Made by a program: the position numbers and the translations under genes
NCBI GenBank assembly: GCA_963762435.1
Contig: CAVXLN010000003.1
Coordinates: 633,271-697,270 of the forward strand
DNA: 64,000 bases
DNA from: JAXDMU01 sp963762435
GTDB lineage: Bacteria; Pseudomonadota; Alphaproteobacteria; ATCC43930; CGMCC-115725
Direction: 5' to 3'
The notes under the pieces: model-generated
Told to the model about the DNA's origin: nothing
Seen by the model: only the letters and a program-made list of their open reading frames with translations
The model's database searches: none
Shown: positions 31,141 through 39,674 of the stretch, in pieces
How the letters are laid out: each line of letters begins with the position of its first letter
Numbering within the stretch: position 1 is the first letter of the stretch

Positions 31141-31737
31141 ATGCATCGGATATTATGCTCGAATCGTAGGGACACTGGTGCGCTTGAGGCCTCGGAACCT
31201 TGCGAGAAGCAGAGATTGAACCAGATTTCGCTGCCTAGCTATGGCGCTTGGACGAATCACCGGATTCCGAAGGATCGGTCCGGCTGGCATCCGCTATGCC
31301 GTCAGTTCCTCGATTATTGGTATGGGATCGCCCCCAAGGACCAGCTGCCGGGCCGGCAGCATGTCGCACCGACCGATCTCGCAGCACTGCTGCCCCGGCT
31401 CTGGATGCTGGATGTGCACCGCAATCCGCTGCGCTTTCGCTATCGGCTGGTCGGTACGGCCGAGGTTCGTACGCTTGGCCGCGAGGTCACCGGCCTGTGG
31501 CTCGACGAGGTCCATCCGGAGATGCAGACCGATCCGACCCTCTATGACCGGTATCGGTTCATGGTCGAGACGAAGGCACCGACCTGGCGCCGCGGCCCGG
31601 TCAATTGGAACCATGATTCCGAGCATCATATCGTCGAGAATTGCATGGTGCCGCTGGCCGCCGATGGCAGTACCGTCGACATCATCTTCGCCATCTCGGT
31701 GCTGTTCTACGCCGACGGGCAGCCGGTGAGTTTCTGA
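31141..31737 (+). CDS. PAS-domain protein (PAS_5-like)
   Basis: The 198-residue protein matches the alphaproteobacterial PAS_5 pattern: CRQFLDYWYGIAPKDQLPGR, LLPRLWMLDVHRNPLRFRYRLVGTA and REVTGLWLDEVHP, followed by a strand-rich end. It has no effector domain, so it probably senses a ligand and works through a partner. The ATG at 31141 is used, though a TTG at 31216 just before the conserved region is an alternative. The stop lies 3 bases from the convergent moeB stop. Confidence 0.75.
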   Translation: MHRILCSNRRDTGALEASEPCEKQRLNQISLPSYGAWTNHRIPKDRSGWHPLCRQFLDYWYGIAPKDQLPGRQHVAPTDLAALLPRLWMLDVHRNPLRFRYRLVGTAEVRTLGREVTGLWLDEVHPEMQTDPTLYDRYRFMVETKAPTWRRGPVNWNHDSEHHIVENCMVPLAADGSTVDIIFAISVLFYADGQPVSF

Positions 31738-31740
31738 TCT

Positions 31741-32508
31741 CTATTCCGAGTGGCCGCAGCCCGGGCAATTCGGGTCGCGCGGGATGCGGACGCGGTAGAA
31801 GCTGGTCCTGAGCGCGTCATAGATCAGCAGGCTGCCGCTGAGGCTCTCGCCCAGCGCCAGGATCTCCTTGACCACCTCCGCCGCCTGCAGCGTGCCCATG
31901 ACGCCGGCGACCGCCCCCAAGATGCCAGCCTCCTCGCAGCGCGGCACGGATCCCGCCGGCGGTGGTTCGGGAAACAGGCAGCGATAGCAGGGATGCTCCG
32001 GCCCGGCATGCGGCTTGAAGGTCGAGAGCTGTCCTTCGAAGCGCAAGAGTGCTCCGGAAATCAGCGTCTTGCCGGCGCGCACGCAGGCGTCGTTGACGAG
32101 ATAGCGGGTCGCGAAATTATCCGACCCGTCGGCGATGACGTCGTAAGGAGCGATCAGACGCTCGACATTCTCGGCCGTGAGCCGCTCCGGATGCAGCTCG
32201 AGCCGGATCGCGGGATCGAGCGCCTCGAGCGTGCGGGCGGCACTATCGACCTTGAGATTGCCGACCTCCGCCGTCGCATGAATCACTTGACGCTGCAGGT
32301 TGGACAGCTCGACCCGGTCGTCATCGACGATGCCGAGCGTGCCGACCCCGGCAGCCGCCAGATAGAGCAGCAAGGGAGCGCCCAACCCGCCGGCGCCCAC
32401 GACCAGAACCCTGGCCGCGAGCAGCCTTTCCTGCCCCTCCTCGCCGATCTCGTCGAGGATCAGGTGGCGGGCATAGCGGTGAAACTGCGCGTCGCTGAGC
32501 TCGACCAC
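31741..32508 (-). CDS. moeB: Molybdopterin-synthase adenylyltransferase / ThiF-family E1-like enzyme
   Basis: This 255-residue ThiF/MoeB/HesA protein has the nucleotide loop VVGAGGLGAP (37-46), DDDRVELSNLQRQ (62-74), DGSDNFATRY, and zinc cysteines C174/C177 and C248/C251. Cys191 in the PRCEEAG loop sits where MoeB/ThiF enzymes have a conserved cysteine. It adenylates the C-terminal glycine of a ubiquitin-like sulfur carrier (MoaD or ThiS). The GTG start at 32508 overlaps the cysK stop (TAGTG). Fourth gene of coaBC-dut-cysK-moeB. ThiF function is possible. Confidence 0.87.
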   Translation of the reverse strand: MVELSDAQFHRYARHLILDEIGEEGQERLLAARVLVVGAGGLGAPLLLYLAAAGVGTLGIVDDDRVELSNLQRQVIHATAEVGNLKVDSAARTLEALDPAIRLELHPERLTAENVERLIAPYDVIADGSDNFATRYLVNDACVRAGKTLISGALLRFEGQLSTFKPHAGPEHPCYRCLFPEPPPAGSVPRCEEAGILGAVAGVMGTLQAAEVVKEILALGESLSGSLLIYDALRTSFYRVRIPRDPNCPGCGHSE

Positions 32509-33473
32509 TACATGCCTTCGAACAAGGCCGTCGAGAGATAGCGCTCGGCGAAGCTGGGCACGATGGCCACGATGAGCTTGCCTTCCATCTCGGGCCGGCT
32601 GCCGATCTCGATCGCGGCCGCCAACGCCGCACCCGAGGAAATGCCGACCGGCAGCCCTTCGACCCGCGCCGCCTCGCGCGCCAGCTTGAAGGCGCGGTCG
32701 TTCGAGATGCGCACGACCTCGTCGATCTCCTTGGTGTCGAGATTGCCCGGCACGAATCCGGCACCGATGCCCTGGATCTTGTGCGGGCCGGGTGTGCCGC
32801 CCGACAGGACCGGGCTGTCCTCGGGCTCGACCGCGACCATCTTGAAGCCGGGGCGGCGCGGCCGGATCACATGGGCGATACCCGTGAGCGTGCCGCCCGT
32901 GCCGACGCCGGAGATGACGACATCGACCTTGCCCGCGGTATCGTTCCAGATCTCCTCGGCCGTGGTCGCCCGGTGGATCGCCGGATTGGCCGGATTCTCG
33001 AATTGCTGAAGCATGATCGAGCCCGGAACGGATTTCAGCAGCTCCTCCGCGCGGGCGATCGCCGCCTTCATGCCGCCGGCCGGCGGCGTCAGCTCGAGCT
33101 CGGCGCCCAAAAGCTTCAGCATCTTGCGGCGCTCGACCGACATGCTTTCCGGCATGGTCAGGATCAGCCGATAGCCCTTGGCGGCACAGACGAATGCCAA
33201 CGCGATACCGGTATTGCCGGAGGTCGGCTCGATGATGACGGCCCCGGGCTTGATCCTGCCATCGCGCTCGGCGGCCTCGATCATGGCGCGGCCGATACGG
33301 TCCTTCACCGACGAGAGCGGATTGAAGAACTCGCACTTGGCGACGATGTCGGCCTTGATGCCGTATTGCTGCGTGAGCCGCGGCAGCCGGATCAGCGGCG
33401 TGGCGCCGATCGTGTCCAGGATGCTGTCATAGATCTTGCCCCGGAACTCCGGCGCCTTGATTTCGTCCGCCAT
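32508..33473 (-). CDS. cysK: Cysteine synthase A (O-acetylserine sulfhydrylase)
   Basis: The 321-residue protein has PLP-lysine Lys57 in NPLSSVKDR, the substrate loop TSGNTGIAL near 84-92, and the glycine-rich phosphate loop GVGTGGTLTG (about 182-191). It converts O-acetylserine and sulfide into cysteine. Pairing with moeB is sensible, because cysteine supplies sulfur for the carrier protein pathway. AAGGAGCGGGAG precedes the ATG. The promoter must lie in the 108 bases after dut. Confidence 0.93.
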   Translation of the reverse strand: MADEIKAPEFRGKIYDSILDTIGATPLIRLPRLTQQYGIKADIVAKCEFFNPLSSVKDRIGRAMIEAAERDGRIKPGAVIIEPTSGNTGIALAFVCAAKGYRLILTMPESMSVERRKMLKLLGAELELTPPAGGMKAAIARAEELLKSVPGSIMLQQFENPANPAIHRATTAEEIWNDTAGKVDVVISGVGTGGTLTGIAHVIRPRRPGFKMVAVEPEDSPVLSGGTPGPHKIQGIGAGFVPGNLDTKEIDEVVRISNDRAFKLAREAARVEGLPVGISSGAALAAAIEIGSRPEMEGKLIVAIVPSFAERYLSTALFEGM

Positions 33474-33581
33474 CTCCCGCTCCTTTTGAGTTTCTACGAT
33501 ACTGATCCGTACTTTACATGGAATGCCGACGCCAGCGCCGCCTTTATGGACTACGTCCGCCGCGTACCAAGCATGGCTGAC

Positions 33582-34079
33582 CTATCCCGCGGCCGTGCGC
33601 GGCCCCGTACCGGTCGAGCCATAGCCGCCGGCACCGCGCGCGCTCGCTTCGCTGAAATGCTCGACCAGCGCAAGGCGCGGCCGGACCACGCGGGTAAAGA
33701 CCAACTGTGCGATCCGCTCGCCAGGCCCGATCTCGATCGGCGCCGAGCCTGGCGGATTGCGGTTCCAGGCCGAGACGAAGAGCTCGCCCTGATAGTCGGC
33801 ATCGACGACACCGACGCCATTGCCCAGCACCAGCCCGCGTTTATGCCCCATGCCGGAGCGCGGATAGACCAGAGCCGCCCAATCGCCGTCACCGATCGAG
33901 AGCGCGAAACCGGCCGGGACCAGCACGGCCGGTGCCTGCGCCCCAAGCAGGAGCGGCTCCTTGAGGCAGGCATGAAGATCGAGCCCCGCCGCGAGATCCG
34001 AGCCCCAATGCGGAAAACCCCAATCGGCGAGGCGCGGATCGATCAGCTTGAGCTCGACCGCCGGAACGGCCTCGTTCAT
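33582..34079 (-). CDS. dut: dUTP diphosphatase
   Basis: All five dUTPase motifs are present in this 165-residue protein: DLAAGLDLHA, PRSGMG, GVVDADYQGE, GERIAQLVF and the C-terminal arm GAGGYGSTG. The trimeric enzyme makes dUMP and keeps uracil out of DNA. The ATG at 34079 overlaps the coaBC stop (ATGA). A longer frame to 34148 is only leader. Confidence 0.94.
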   Translation of the reverse strand: MNEAVPAVELKLIDPRLADWGFPHWGSDLAAGLDLHACLKEPLLLGAQAPAVLVPAGFALSIGDGDWAALVYPRSGMGHKRGLVLGNGVGVVDADYQGELFVSAWNRNPPGSAPIEIGPGERIAQLVFTRVVRPRLALVEHFSEASARGAGGYGSTGTGPRTAAG

Positions 34080-35284
34080 CGGGCAAAACTCTCGGCGATG
34101 CGGTCGGCCAGCCGCTCGGCGAGCTCCCGCTTCGGCATCTGCGGCCAATCATCGACGCCGCCGCGCGTGACGAGATGGGCCGTGTTGAGATCGCCACCGA
34201 AGGTGCCGGTCCCGGGCGCCACATCATTGGCGACGATCCAGTCGCAGCCCTTGCGGGCAAGCTTGGCCTGGGCATGCTCGACCACCGCTTCGGTCTCGGC
34301 CGCGAAGCCAATGACCAGGCGCGGACGGCGCGGCCCGGCCTGGGACAGCGTCGCTAGGATATCGGGATTCTCGACCAGGCGAAGCACCGGCGGGGCGCCG
34401 CCTTCCTTCTTGAGCTTGTTGGCAGCCGGCGCCTCGGCACGCCAATCGGCAACCGCGGCAGCGCAGACGGCGATATCGACGGGCAGCGCCGCCTCGCACG
34501 CCGCCAGCATCTCGCGCGCCGTCTCGATCCGGACCAGCTTGACGCCGGCCGGTACCGGCTCGTAGCTTGGACCCGAGACGAGCGTCACCGCGGCGCCGCG
34601 GGCGGCGAGTGCGGCCGCAATGGCATGGCCCTGCTTGCCCGAGGAGCGATTGCCGAGATAGCGCACGGGATCGAGCGGCTCGAAGGTTGGCCCGCTGGTG
34701 ACGAGCGCCGTCTTGCCGGCGAGCGAGCCGCCTTCGCGAAAGAACGCCTCGACTGCGGCGACGATCTCCAGCGGCTCCGCCATGCGGCCGGCACCGACCT
34801 CGCCGCAGGCGAGATCGCCGCCATTGGGTCCGATACGCCGGATGCCGCGAGCTTCCAAAAGCGCCATATTGGCCTGGGTCGCCGCATGCGCCCACATCAT
34901 CATGTTCATGGCCGGCGCCACCAGCACCGGCTTGTCGGTGGCCAGCAACGTCGTAGCGGCAAGATCGTCGGCCATCCCGGCCGCCATGCGGGCCATGAGA
35001 TCGGCCGTCGCCGGCGCCACGATCAGCAGGTCGGCCTCGCGCGACAGCCGGATATGGCCCATCTCGCTCTCGTCGGTCAGCGACCAGAGATCGGTATAGA
35101 CCTTGTCTTCGGTCAGGCTTGCGACTGAAAGCGGCGTCGCGAATTCCTGGGCCGCCTTGGTCATGACCGCGCGCACGGATGCCCCCCGCTCCTTCAGCCG
35201 GCGGATGAGGTCGAGCGACTTATAGGCGGCAATGCCACCGGCGATGATCAGGAGGAGCCGGCGGCCCTCGAGTGTCTGTTCCAT
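34076..35284 (-). CDS. coaBC: Bifunctional phosphopantothenoylcysteine decarboxylase / phosphopantothenate-cysteine ligase
   Basis: The N-terminal flavin domain (CoaC) shows IAGGIAAYKSLDLIRRL, VAPATADLMARMA, PAMNMMMW and the active Cys in LACGEVGAGRM. The C-terminal CoaB domain shows SGPTFEPLDPVRYLGNRSSGKQG and the NKLKKE motif. It carries out two steps of coenzyme A synthesis. The ATG at 35284 begins at the conserved N-terminus; ATG/GTG codons up to 35314 are alternatives. It is divergent from the TetR gene. Confidence 0.94.
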   Translation of the reverse strand: MEQTLEGRRLLLIIAGGIAAYKSLDLIRRLKERGASVRAVMTKAAQEFATPLSVASLTEDKVYTDLWSLTDESEMGHIRLSREADLLIVAPATADLMARMAAGMADDLAATTLLATDKPVLVAPAMNMMMWAHAATQANMALLEARGIRRIGPNGGDLACGEVGAGRMAEPLEIVAAVEAFFREGGSLAGKTALVTSGPTFEPLDPVRYLGNRSSGKQGHAIAAALAARGAAVTLVSGPSYEPVPAGVKLVRIETAREMLAACEAALPVDIAVCAAAVADWRAEAPAANKLKKEGGAPPVLRLVENPDILATLSQAGPRRPRLVIGFAAETEAVVEHAQAKLARKGCDWIVANDVAPGTGTFGGDLNTAHLVTRGGVDDWPQMPKRELAERLADRIAESFAR

Positions 35285-35351
35285 GCGGTTAACATAAGCA
35301 CTTTTGTGCATCACCTGTAGGGGGATTGCCGACGCGCCGCAGGTATGTTAT

Positions 35352-35375
35352 TTACATCGTAAATTTACGGTGTAC
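35352..35375. promoter_or_regulatory. Probable TetR operator
   Basis: A 24-base inverted repeat has half-sites TTACATCGTAAA (35352-35363) and TTTACGGTGTAC (35364-35375), matching at 10 of 12 positions, with a perfect CGTAAATTTACG core. It ends 5 bases before the TetR-family start codon, the usual place for autorepression, and could also affect divergent coaBC. Confidence 0.7.
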
Positions 35376-35380
35376 GTGAC

Positions 35381-36007
35381 ATGCCGAAACCTTTGACCCC
35401 CGATGCCGTCGACGCTTTCCGCGCCCGCCTATGCGCCGTGGCGGAACGCCGCTTCGCCGAGCGCGGCGTCGATGGCGTCACGATACGCCAGCTCGCCGAG
35501 GAGCTCGGCTGCAGCCCGATGACGCCCTATCGCTATTTCCGCGACAAGGACGAGATCCTGGCGGCTACGCGCGCCGCCGCCTTCGATCGTTTCGCTGCCG
35601 AATTGGAAGCGGCGGCCCGCCACCCAGGCCATCTCGTCGAGCGCGCCGAGGCGGTCGGCAACGCCTATATCGCCTTCGCCTTCCGTGAACCCAACGCCTA
35701 TCGGCTGATGTTCGACCTGGCCCAGCCGAACGAGTCCGAATATCCGGAGCTGGTGCGCGCCGGCAACCGCGCGCGCCGGACCATGACCGCCCATCTCGAG
35801 GCCATGGCGGCAGCTGGGCTGATCAAGGGCGATCCGCAGCTGATCGGCCATCTCTTTTGGGCGGCGAAGCATGGCGCCGTCGCCTTGCAGCTGGCCGGCA
35901 AGCTCGACGGCCCGGTCGATTTTCGAATCATCCACGACACGCTGATGCGGCTCCTGGAAGCCGGCATCCGGGCCGAGAACGCGAGCGAGAGGAGGGAAGT
36001 CCGATGA
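35381..36007 (+). CDS. TetR/AcrR-family transcriptional regulator
   Basis: The 208-residue protein has an N-terminal helix-turn-helix, FAERGVDGVTIRQLAEELGCSP then YRYFRDKDEILAA (about residues 26-65), and an all-helical ligand/dimer domain. The WHG-type region includes YRLMFDLAQPN. It probably represses its own promoter through the palindrome just upstream and, as first gene of a two-gene operon, the carotenoid oxygenase that overlaps its stop (ATGA). Confidence 0.88.
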   Translation: MPKPLTPDAVDAFRARLCAVAERRFAERGVDGVTIRQLAEELGCSPMTPYRYFRDKDEILAATRAAAFDRFAAELEAAARHPGHLVERAEAVGNAYIAFAFREPNAYRLMFDLAQPNESEYPELVRAGNRARRTMTAHLEAMAAAGLIKGDPQLIGHLFWAAKHGAVALQLAGKLDGPVDFRIIHDTLMRLLEAGIRAENASERREVR

Positions 36008-37395
36008 GTGAGGCGACCAACCGTTACCTGCAGGGCAATTACGCGCCGATCGGGATCGAGCAGGATTTGGCCGATCTGCCGGTCACCGGCGACATGCCGA
36101 GCGAGCTTGCCGGCACGCTCTATCGCAACGGGCCGAACCCCCAATTCTCGCCGAAGGAAGCGAATTATCATTGGTTCACCGGCGACGGCATGCTGCACGG
36201 CTTCACGCTCGATAATGGCCGCGTTTCCTATCGGAACCGCTGGGTGCGCACGCCGAAATGGCAGCTCGAGCGGGAGGCCGGCCGGGCACTCTTCGGCGGC
36301 TTCGATCCACGCCAGGCGGAGCCTATCGCGATGGGCAAGGATGGCGGTGTCGCCAACACCAATATCGTCTGGCATGCCGGACGGCTGCTGGCGCTCGAAG
36401 AGGCGCATCCGCCGACCCGGATCGATCCCGTGAGCCTCGAAACGCTGGGCTATCTCGATCTCGGCGGCAGCCCCTTCACGGCCCATCCCAAGATCGATCC
36501 GCTCACCGGCGAGATGCTGTTCTTCGGCTACGGCGCCACCGGCCCGCTGTCGGACGGCATGGTTTATGGCGTGCTCGATCGCGACGGCAAGCTCACCCGC
36601 TTCGACCGGTTCAAGGCGCCCTTCGCCAGCATGGTCCATGACTTCATCGCGACCGAGCATTACGTGCTGTTCCCGATTCTGCCGCTCACCGGCAGCTTGC
36701 CGCGCGCGATGCAAGGCGGTCCGGCCTACGCCTGGGAGCCGGACAAGGGCTCCTGGGTCGGCATCCTCGAGCGCGGCCAGCCGATCGAGACGATCCGCTG
36801 GTTCCAGGGCGATCCGTCCTACGTGTTCCATCCGATGAATGCCTGGGAAGCGGACGGCAAGATCTTCGCCGATGTCATGGAGTACCCGACGCCGCCGCTC
36901 TTCCCGCGTGCCGACGGCTCTGCCCTGCCGCGGGAATCGAGCGTGGCGCGGCTCTGCCGCTGGAGCTTCGACCTCGCCGACGCCACCGACCGCTACAGCA
37001 GCCTGGCAATCGACGATATGGCCGGCGAGTTCCCGCGCTTCGACGAGCGCCAGGCCGGCCTCGCTTACCGGCACGGCTATTTCGCCGGCCGCAGCAGCCC
37101 GCGTTCGATCAGCGAGTTCGACACGATCGCGCATTTCGATACGCGCACCGGCCGCCGCACCGATTATCGGCTGCCCGCGGGCGACGCCGCCTCGGAGCCG
37201 ATCTTCGTGCCGCGCTCGGAGACGGCCGAGGAAGGCGATGGCTGGCTGCTGGCCGTGATCTGGCGTGCCGCCGAAGGACACAGTGATCTCGTGGTGCTCG
37301 ATGCGCAGAATGTGGCCGACGGGCCGATCGCGACGGCCCATTTGCCACACCGCGTGCCCTTCGGCTTCCACGGCAATTGGAGGCCGGCGGTTTAG
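36004..37395 (+). CDS. Carotenoid cleavage dioxygenase family protein
   Basis: This 463-residue seven-bladed propeller enzyme has the four iron-binding histidines in order: H161 (FTAHPK), H212 (MVHDFI), H276 (VFHPMN) and H456 (GFHGNW). It also has the family opening LYRNGPNPQFSP and HWFTGDGML. It cleaves double bonds of carotenoids or related phenylpropanoids such as isoeugenol. The substrate cannot be told. Its ATG overlaps the TetR stop. No carotenoid biosynthesis genes are in the window, which favours a catabolic or detoxifying role. Confidence 0.9.
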   Translation: MSEATNRYLQGNYAPIGIEQDLADLPVTGDMPSELAGTLYRNGPNPQFSPKEANYHWFTGDGMLHGFTLDNGRVSYRNRWVRTPKWQLEREAGRALFGGFDPRQAEPIAMGKDGGVANTNIVWHAGRLLALEEAHPPTRIDPVSLETLGYLDLGGSPFTAHPKIDPLTGEMLFFGYGATGPLSDGMVYGVLDRDGKLTRFDRFKAPFASMVHDFIATEHYVLFPILPLTGSLPRAMQGGPAYAWEPDKGSWVGILERGQPIETIRWFQGDPSYVFHPMNAWEADGKIFADVMEYPTPPLFPRADGSALPRESSVARLCRWSFDLADATDRYSSLAIDDMAGEFPRFDERQAGLAYRHGYFAGRSSPRSISEFDTIAHFDTRTGRRTDYRLPAGDAASEPIFVPRSETAEEGDGWLLAVIWRAAEGHSDLVVLDAQNVADGPIATAHLPHRVPFGFHGNWRPAV

Positions 37396-38012
37396 CGCCG
37401 CTCGACCGCCAGCCTGAGGCCGAAGCCGAGGAGAACCGCTCCGGTCAGCCGGTCGAGCGACCGGATGACCGCCGGGCGGCGGAGGAAACGCGCAAGCGGC
37501 CGGGTCGCCCCGATGAGGAGCGCGAACCAAAGGGCGCCTTCCAAGGCGTGAATCGCGTTCAGCAACAGAATGAAGGGTGTCACGCTGACCCCGGCCGGCA
37601 CGAATTGCGGCAGGAAGGTCACGTAGAACACGCCCACCTTGGGATTGAGCAGGTTGCAGAAGAGGCCGCGCAAATACCAACCACGGCCGCCGGCCGGGTT
37701 TTCCAACCCTGCCGCGATATCCTGGCGAGGCCGCAGCAACATGCCGATGCCGAGCCAGCAGAGATAGGCCGCCCCTGCCCAGCGCAGGATGGTGTAGGCC
37801 AGCTCCGAGGCGGCGAGCAGCGCACCGAGACCGAAGGCGACGATGCAGGCCCAGACGACCGTCCCGGAAATGATGCCGGCGCCGGCGAGTGCTGCGCGCC
37901 GCGGCCCCTCGACCGCGGCGGTGCGCAGCACGAGGGCCGTATCGAGCCCCGGCGTCACCGTCAGCAGCCCGGCGGCGAGCGTGTAGGCGACGAGCGCAGC
38001 GAGGATGGACAT
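37392..38012 (-). CDS. LysE-family amino-acid exporter
   Basis: The 206-residue membrane protein has about six helices and the LysE/RhtB N-terminal signature LLTVTPGLDTALVLR, with the internal GWYLRGLFCNLLNPKV (about residues 110-125). These proteins export amino acids or small metabolites. It converges on the carotenoid oxygenase with a 4-base overlap. Confidence 0.87.
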   Translation of the reverse strand: MSILAALVAYTLAAGLLTVTPGLDTALVLRTAAVEGPRRAALAGAGIISGTVVWACIVAFGLGALLAASELAYTILRWAGAAYLCWLGIGMLLRPRQDIAAGLENPAGGRGWYLRGLFCNLLNPKVGVFYVTFLPQFVPAGVSVTPFILLLNAIHALEGALWFALLIGATRPLARFLRRPAVIRSLDRLTGAVLLGFGLRLAVERR

Positions 38013-38019
38013 CGCCCGC

Positions 38020-38955
38020 TCAGCGCGTCTTGCCGGCGGCCGGGGCGATGGCCGAGGCGGTGACCGGCTCGTGCAGATGCTTGCCGAAGAATTCGAGCAC
38101 GATCGGCAGCGCCTGCGCCCAGGTGCCCCAATCGTGGCCGCCGGGGATCATGCGAGCCTCGAACGGAATGTGAGCTGCCTCGAGATGCTGCGCCATGACG
38201 CGTTGATCGTTGTCGAGATGAAACTCGTCATGATCGCCGCAGATCATCAGCACGGCCGGGCGCAGCGCCGTACCTGGCAGACGGTCGACCGCTTCCGCCG
38301 GGCTTTCGGCGACGAAGCGCTTGGGATCGAAGGGCGCGCCGAAAGCGCCTTGGAAGAGCTTGTCGAGATGCGCCAGATGCTCGGCATCGAAGGTGGCGTC
38401 GGGCTTCATCCAGGTCCAGAAGGCGCCGCTCAACGCCGCGACCGCGACATAGCGGTTGGGATGCGAGAAGGCGAAGTCGAACGCCCCGAACCCGCCCATC
38501 GAATAACCCGCAACGGCGCGGGCACTGCGCGCCGGCAGAGCCGGATAGTGCGCCTCGATCCAGTCGGGCAGGTCGCGCTCGAGCGCCGTGGCCATGGCCC
38601 CCATCCCGCTGCCGGGCGAGTCGACATACCAGGAATTCTCCGCATCCGGCATGACGATGATCATCTTGGGTATGCGGTGCTCCTCGATCAGCCGGTCCGC
38701 GACCGATTGCAGGTGCCCGCTATCGATCCAGTCGGCGGAACTGGCGAGGGCGCCGTGCAGCAGATAGACGACCGGCACGCGGATCGCCGGATCGAGATCG
38801 GCCGGCAGATAGATCGAATAGGTCACCGGATGGCCGAGCGCGCGGCTGACGAAGCTTTCCGATCGTTTGACCTCGCTCGCCCCGGCCAGCGCCTGGCCCG
38901 ACAAGAAGAGAGCGCCGAGAGCGAAAACCGCCCCGCGCCAGGAATCGAGCCTCAT
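38020..38955 (-). CDS. Exported esterase (esterase D/tributyrin esterase family)
   Basis: From the ATG at 38955 (ATGA overlap) the protein has 311 residues and a signal peptide (AVFALGALFLSGQALA, cleavage near 25). The catalytic elbow is GYSMGGFGAFDFA and the late acid and His are in CGDHDEF and PGGHDWGTW. It is the last gene of the redox operon that starts at 41055. It probably hydrolyses esters in the periplasm; the link with the Rieske protein is unexplained. Confidence 0.83.
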   Translation of the reverse strand: MRLDSWRGAVFALGALFLSGQALAGASEVKRSESFVSRALGHPVTYSIYLPADLDPAIRVPVVYLLHGALASSADWIDSGHLQSVADRLIEEHRIPKMIIVMPDAENSWYVDSPGSGMGAMATALERDLPDWIEAHYPALPARSARAVAGYSMGGFGAFDFAFSHPNRYVAVAALSGAFWTWMKPDATFDAEHLAHLDKLFQGAFGAPFDPKRFVAESPAEAVDRLPGTALRPAVLMICGDHDEFHLDNDQRVMAQHLEAAHIPFEARMIPGGHDWGTWAQALPIVLEFFGKHLHEPVTASAIAPAAGKTR

Positions 38956-39671
38956 TCGAGCGCCACCAAGGCGTCGCGGGACACCAGAAAATACGACACG
39001 CTCTCGCCCTCCCTTACCTTGCCCTTGAGCCGCAGCCAATCGCCCGCGATCGGTCCGGCGGGTCTGTTTATGGGGCCGCCTTCGGAGTCGGCCAGGATGA
39101 ACCAGCGCACGGTACCATCGGTGCCGCGTTCCACGAAGAGCGGCGGAATGCCGCCGAACAGGCAAAGCGAGGCGCAAGCCTTGTGCACCTTGCCGTCGCC
39201 GGGGCTCATGGCACCCGCATAGCATTTGGTGTCGACCACCTCGCCGCTCATCTCGACCTCGTCCGACTCATGGGCGGCGGCAGGCGCGGGGAGCACGCCC
39301 TCCTGGCGCGCCGGCGGCTGATCGAGCTGCAGCACCGTGAGCGAGCCGCGCAGGATCGGATAGCCCCGAACCTCGACGAGTGCACCGTCGAGCCCATCCA
39401 GCCCTTCGGGCGCGCCATTCTTGCCTTCATCGACGAGCAGCACCGCACCGGTCGGGCCGCCCAGCACGATCGGATAAGGCCGCGCCACGAAGCGCCCGGC
39501 ATAGGCCACCTCGCCCTCCTCGCCCCAATGGCCGAAGGATCGTGCCGGTTGGGCGCGAAAGAGCAGGAGTGCCGCCGCAACATCGATCAGCAGCAAGGCC
39601 GCGACCGCCAGGATGAGGAAACCGCGCAGCCCCGGAGGCAGCTTCAGATATCCGACATAGAAAGGCGCCAT
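38952..39671 (-). CDS. Membrane-anchored hypothetical protein with cysteine motif
   Basis: This 239-residue protein has one N-terminal helix (about 15-40, FLILAVAALLLIDVAAALLL) and a periplasmic beta-rich domain. The region around CYAGAMSPGDGKVHKACASLC (about 152-172) contains three cysteines and a histidine that could bind metal or form a disulfide. No family is named. It starts 3 bases after the ferric-reductase/Rieske gene and overlaps the esterase, so it is likely an accessory factor of that redox protein. Confidence 0.7.
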   Translation of the reverse strand: MAPFYVGYLKLPPGLRGFLILAVAALLLIDVAAALLLFRAQPARSFGHWGEEGEVAYAGRFVARPYPIVLGGPTGAVLLVDEGKNGAPEGLDGLDGALVEVRGYPILRGSLTVLQLDQPPARQEGVLPAPAAAHESDEVEMSGEVVDTKCYAGAMSPGDGKVHKACASLCLFGGIPPLFVERGTDGTVRWFILADSEGGPINRPAGPIAGDWLRLKGKVREGESVSYFLVSRDALVALE

Positions 39672-39674
39672 CGC

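Noticed and set aside
32781..34565. A 594-codon plus-strand frame over dut and coaBC
   Set aside because: It is antisense to strongly recognised genes. A short piece near 33520 looked protein-like but had no family signature.
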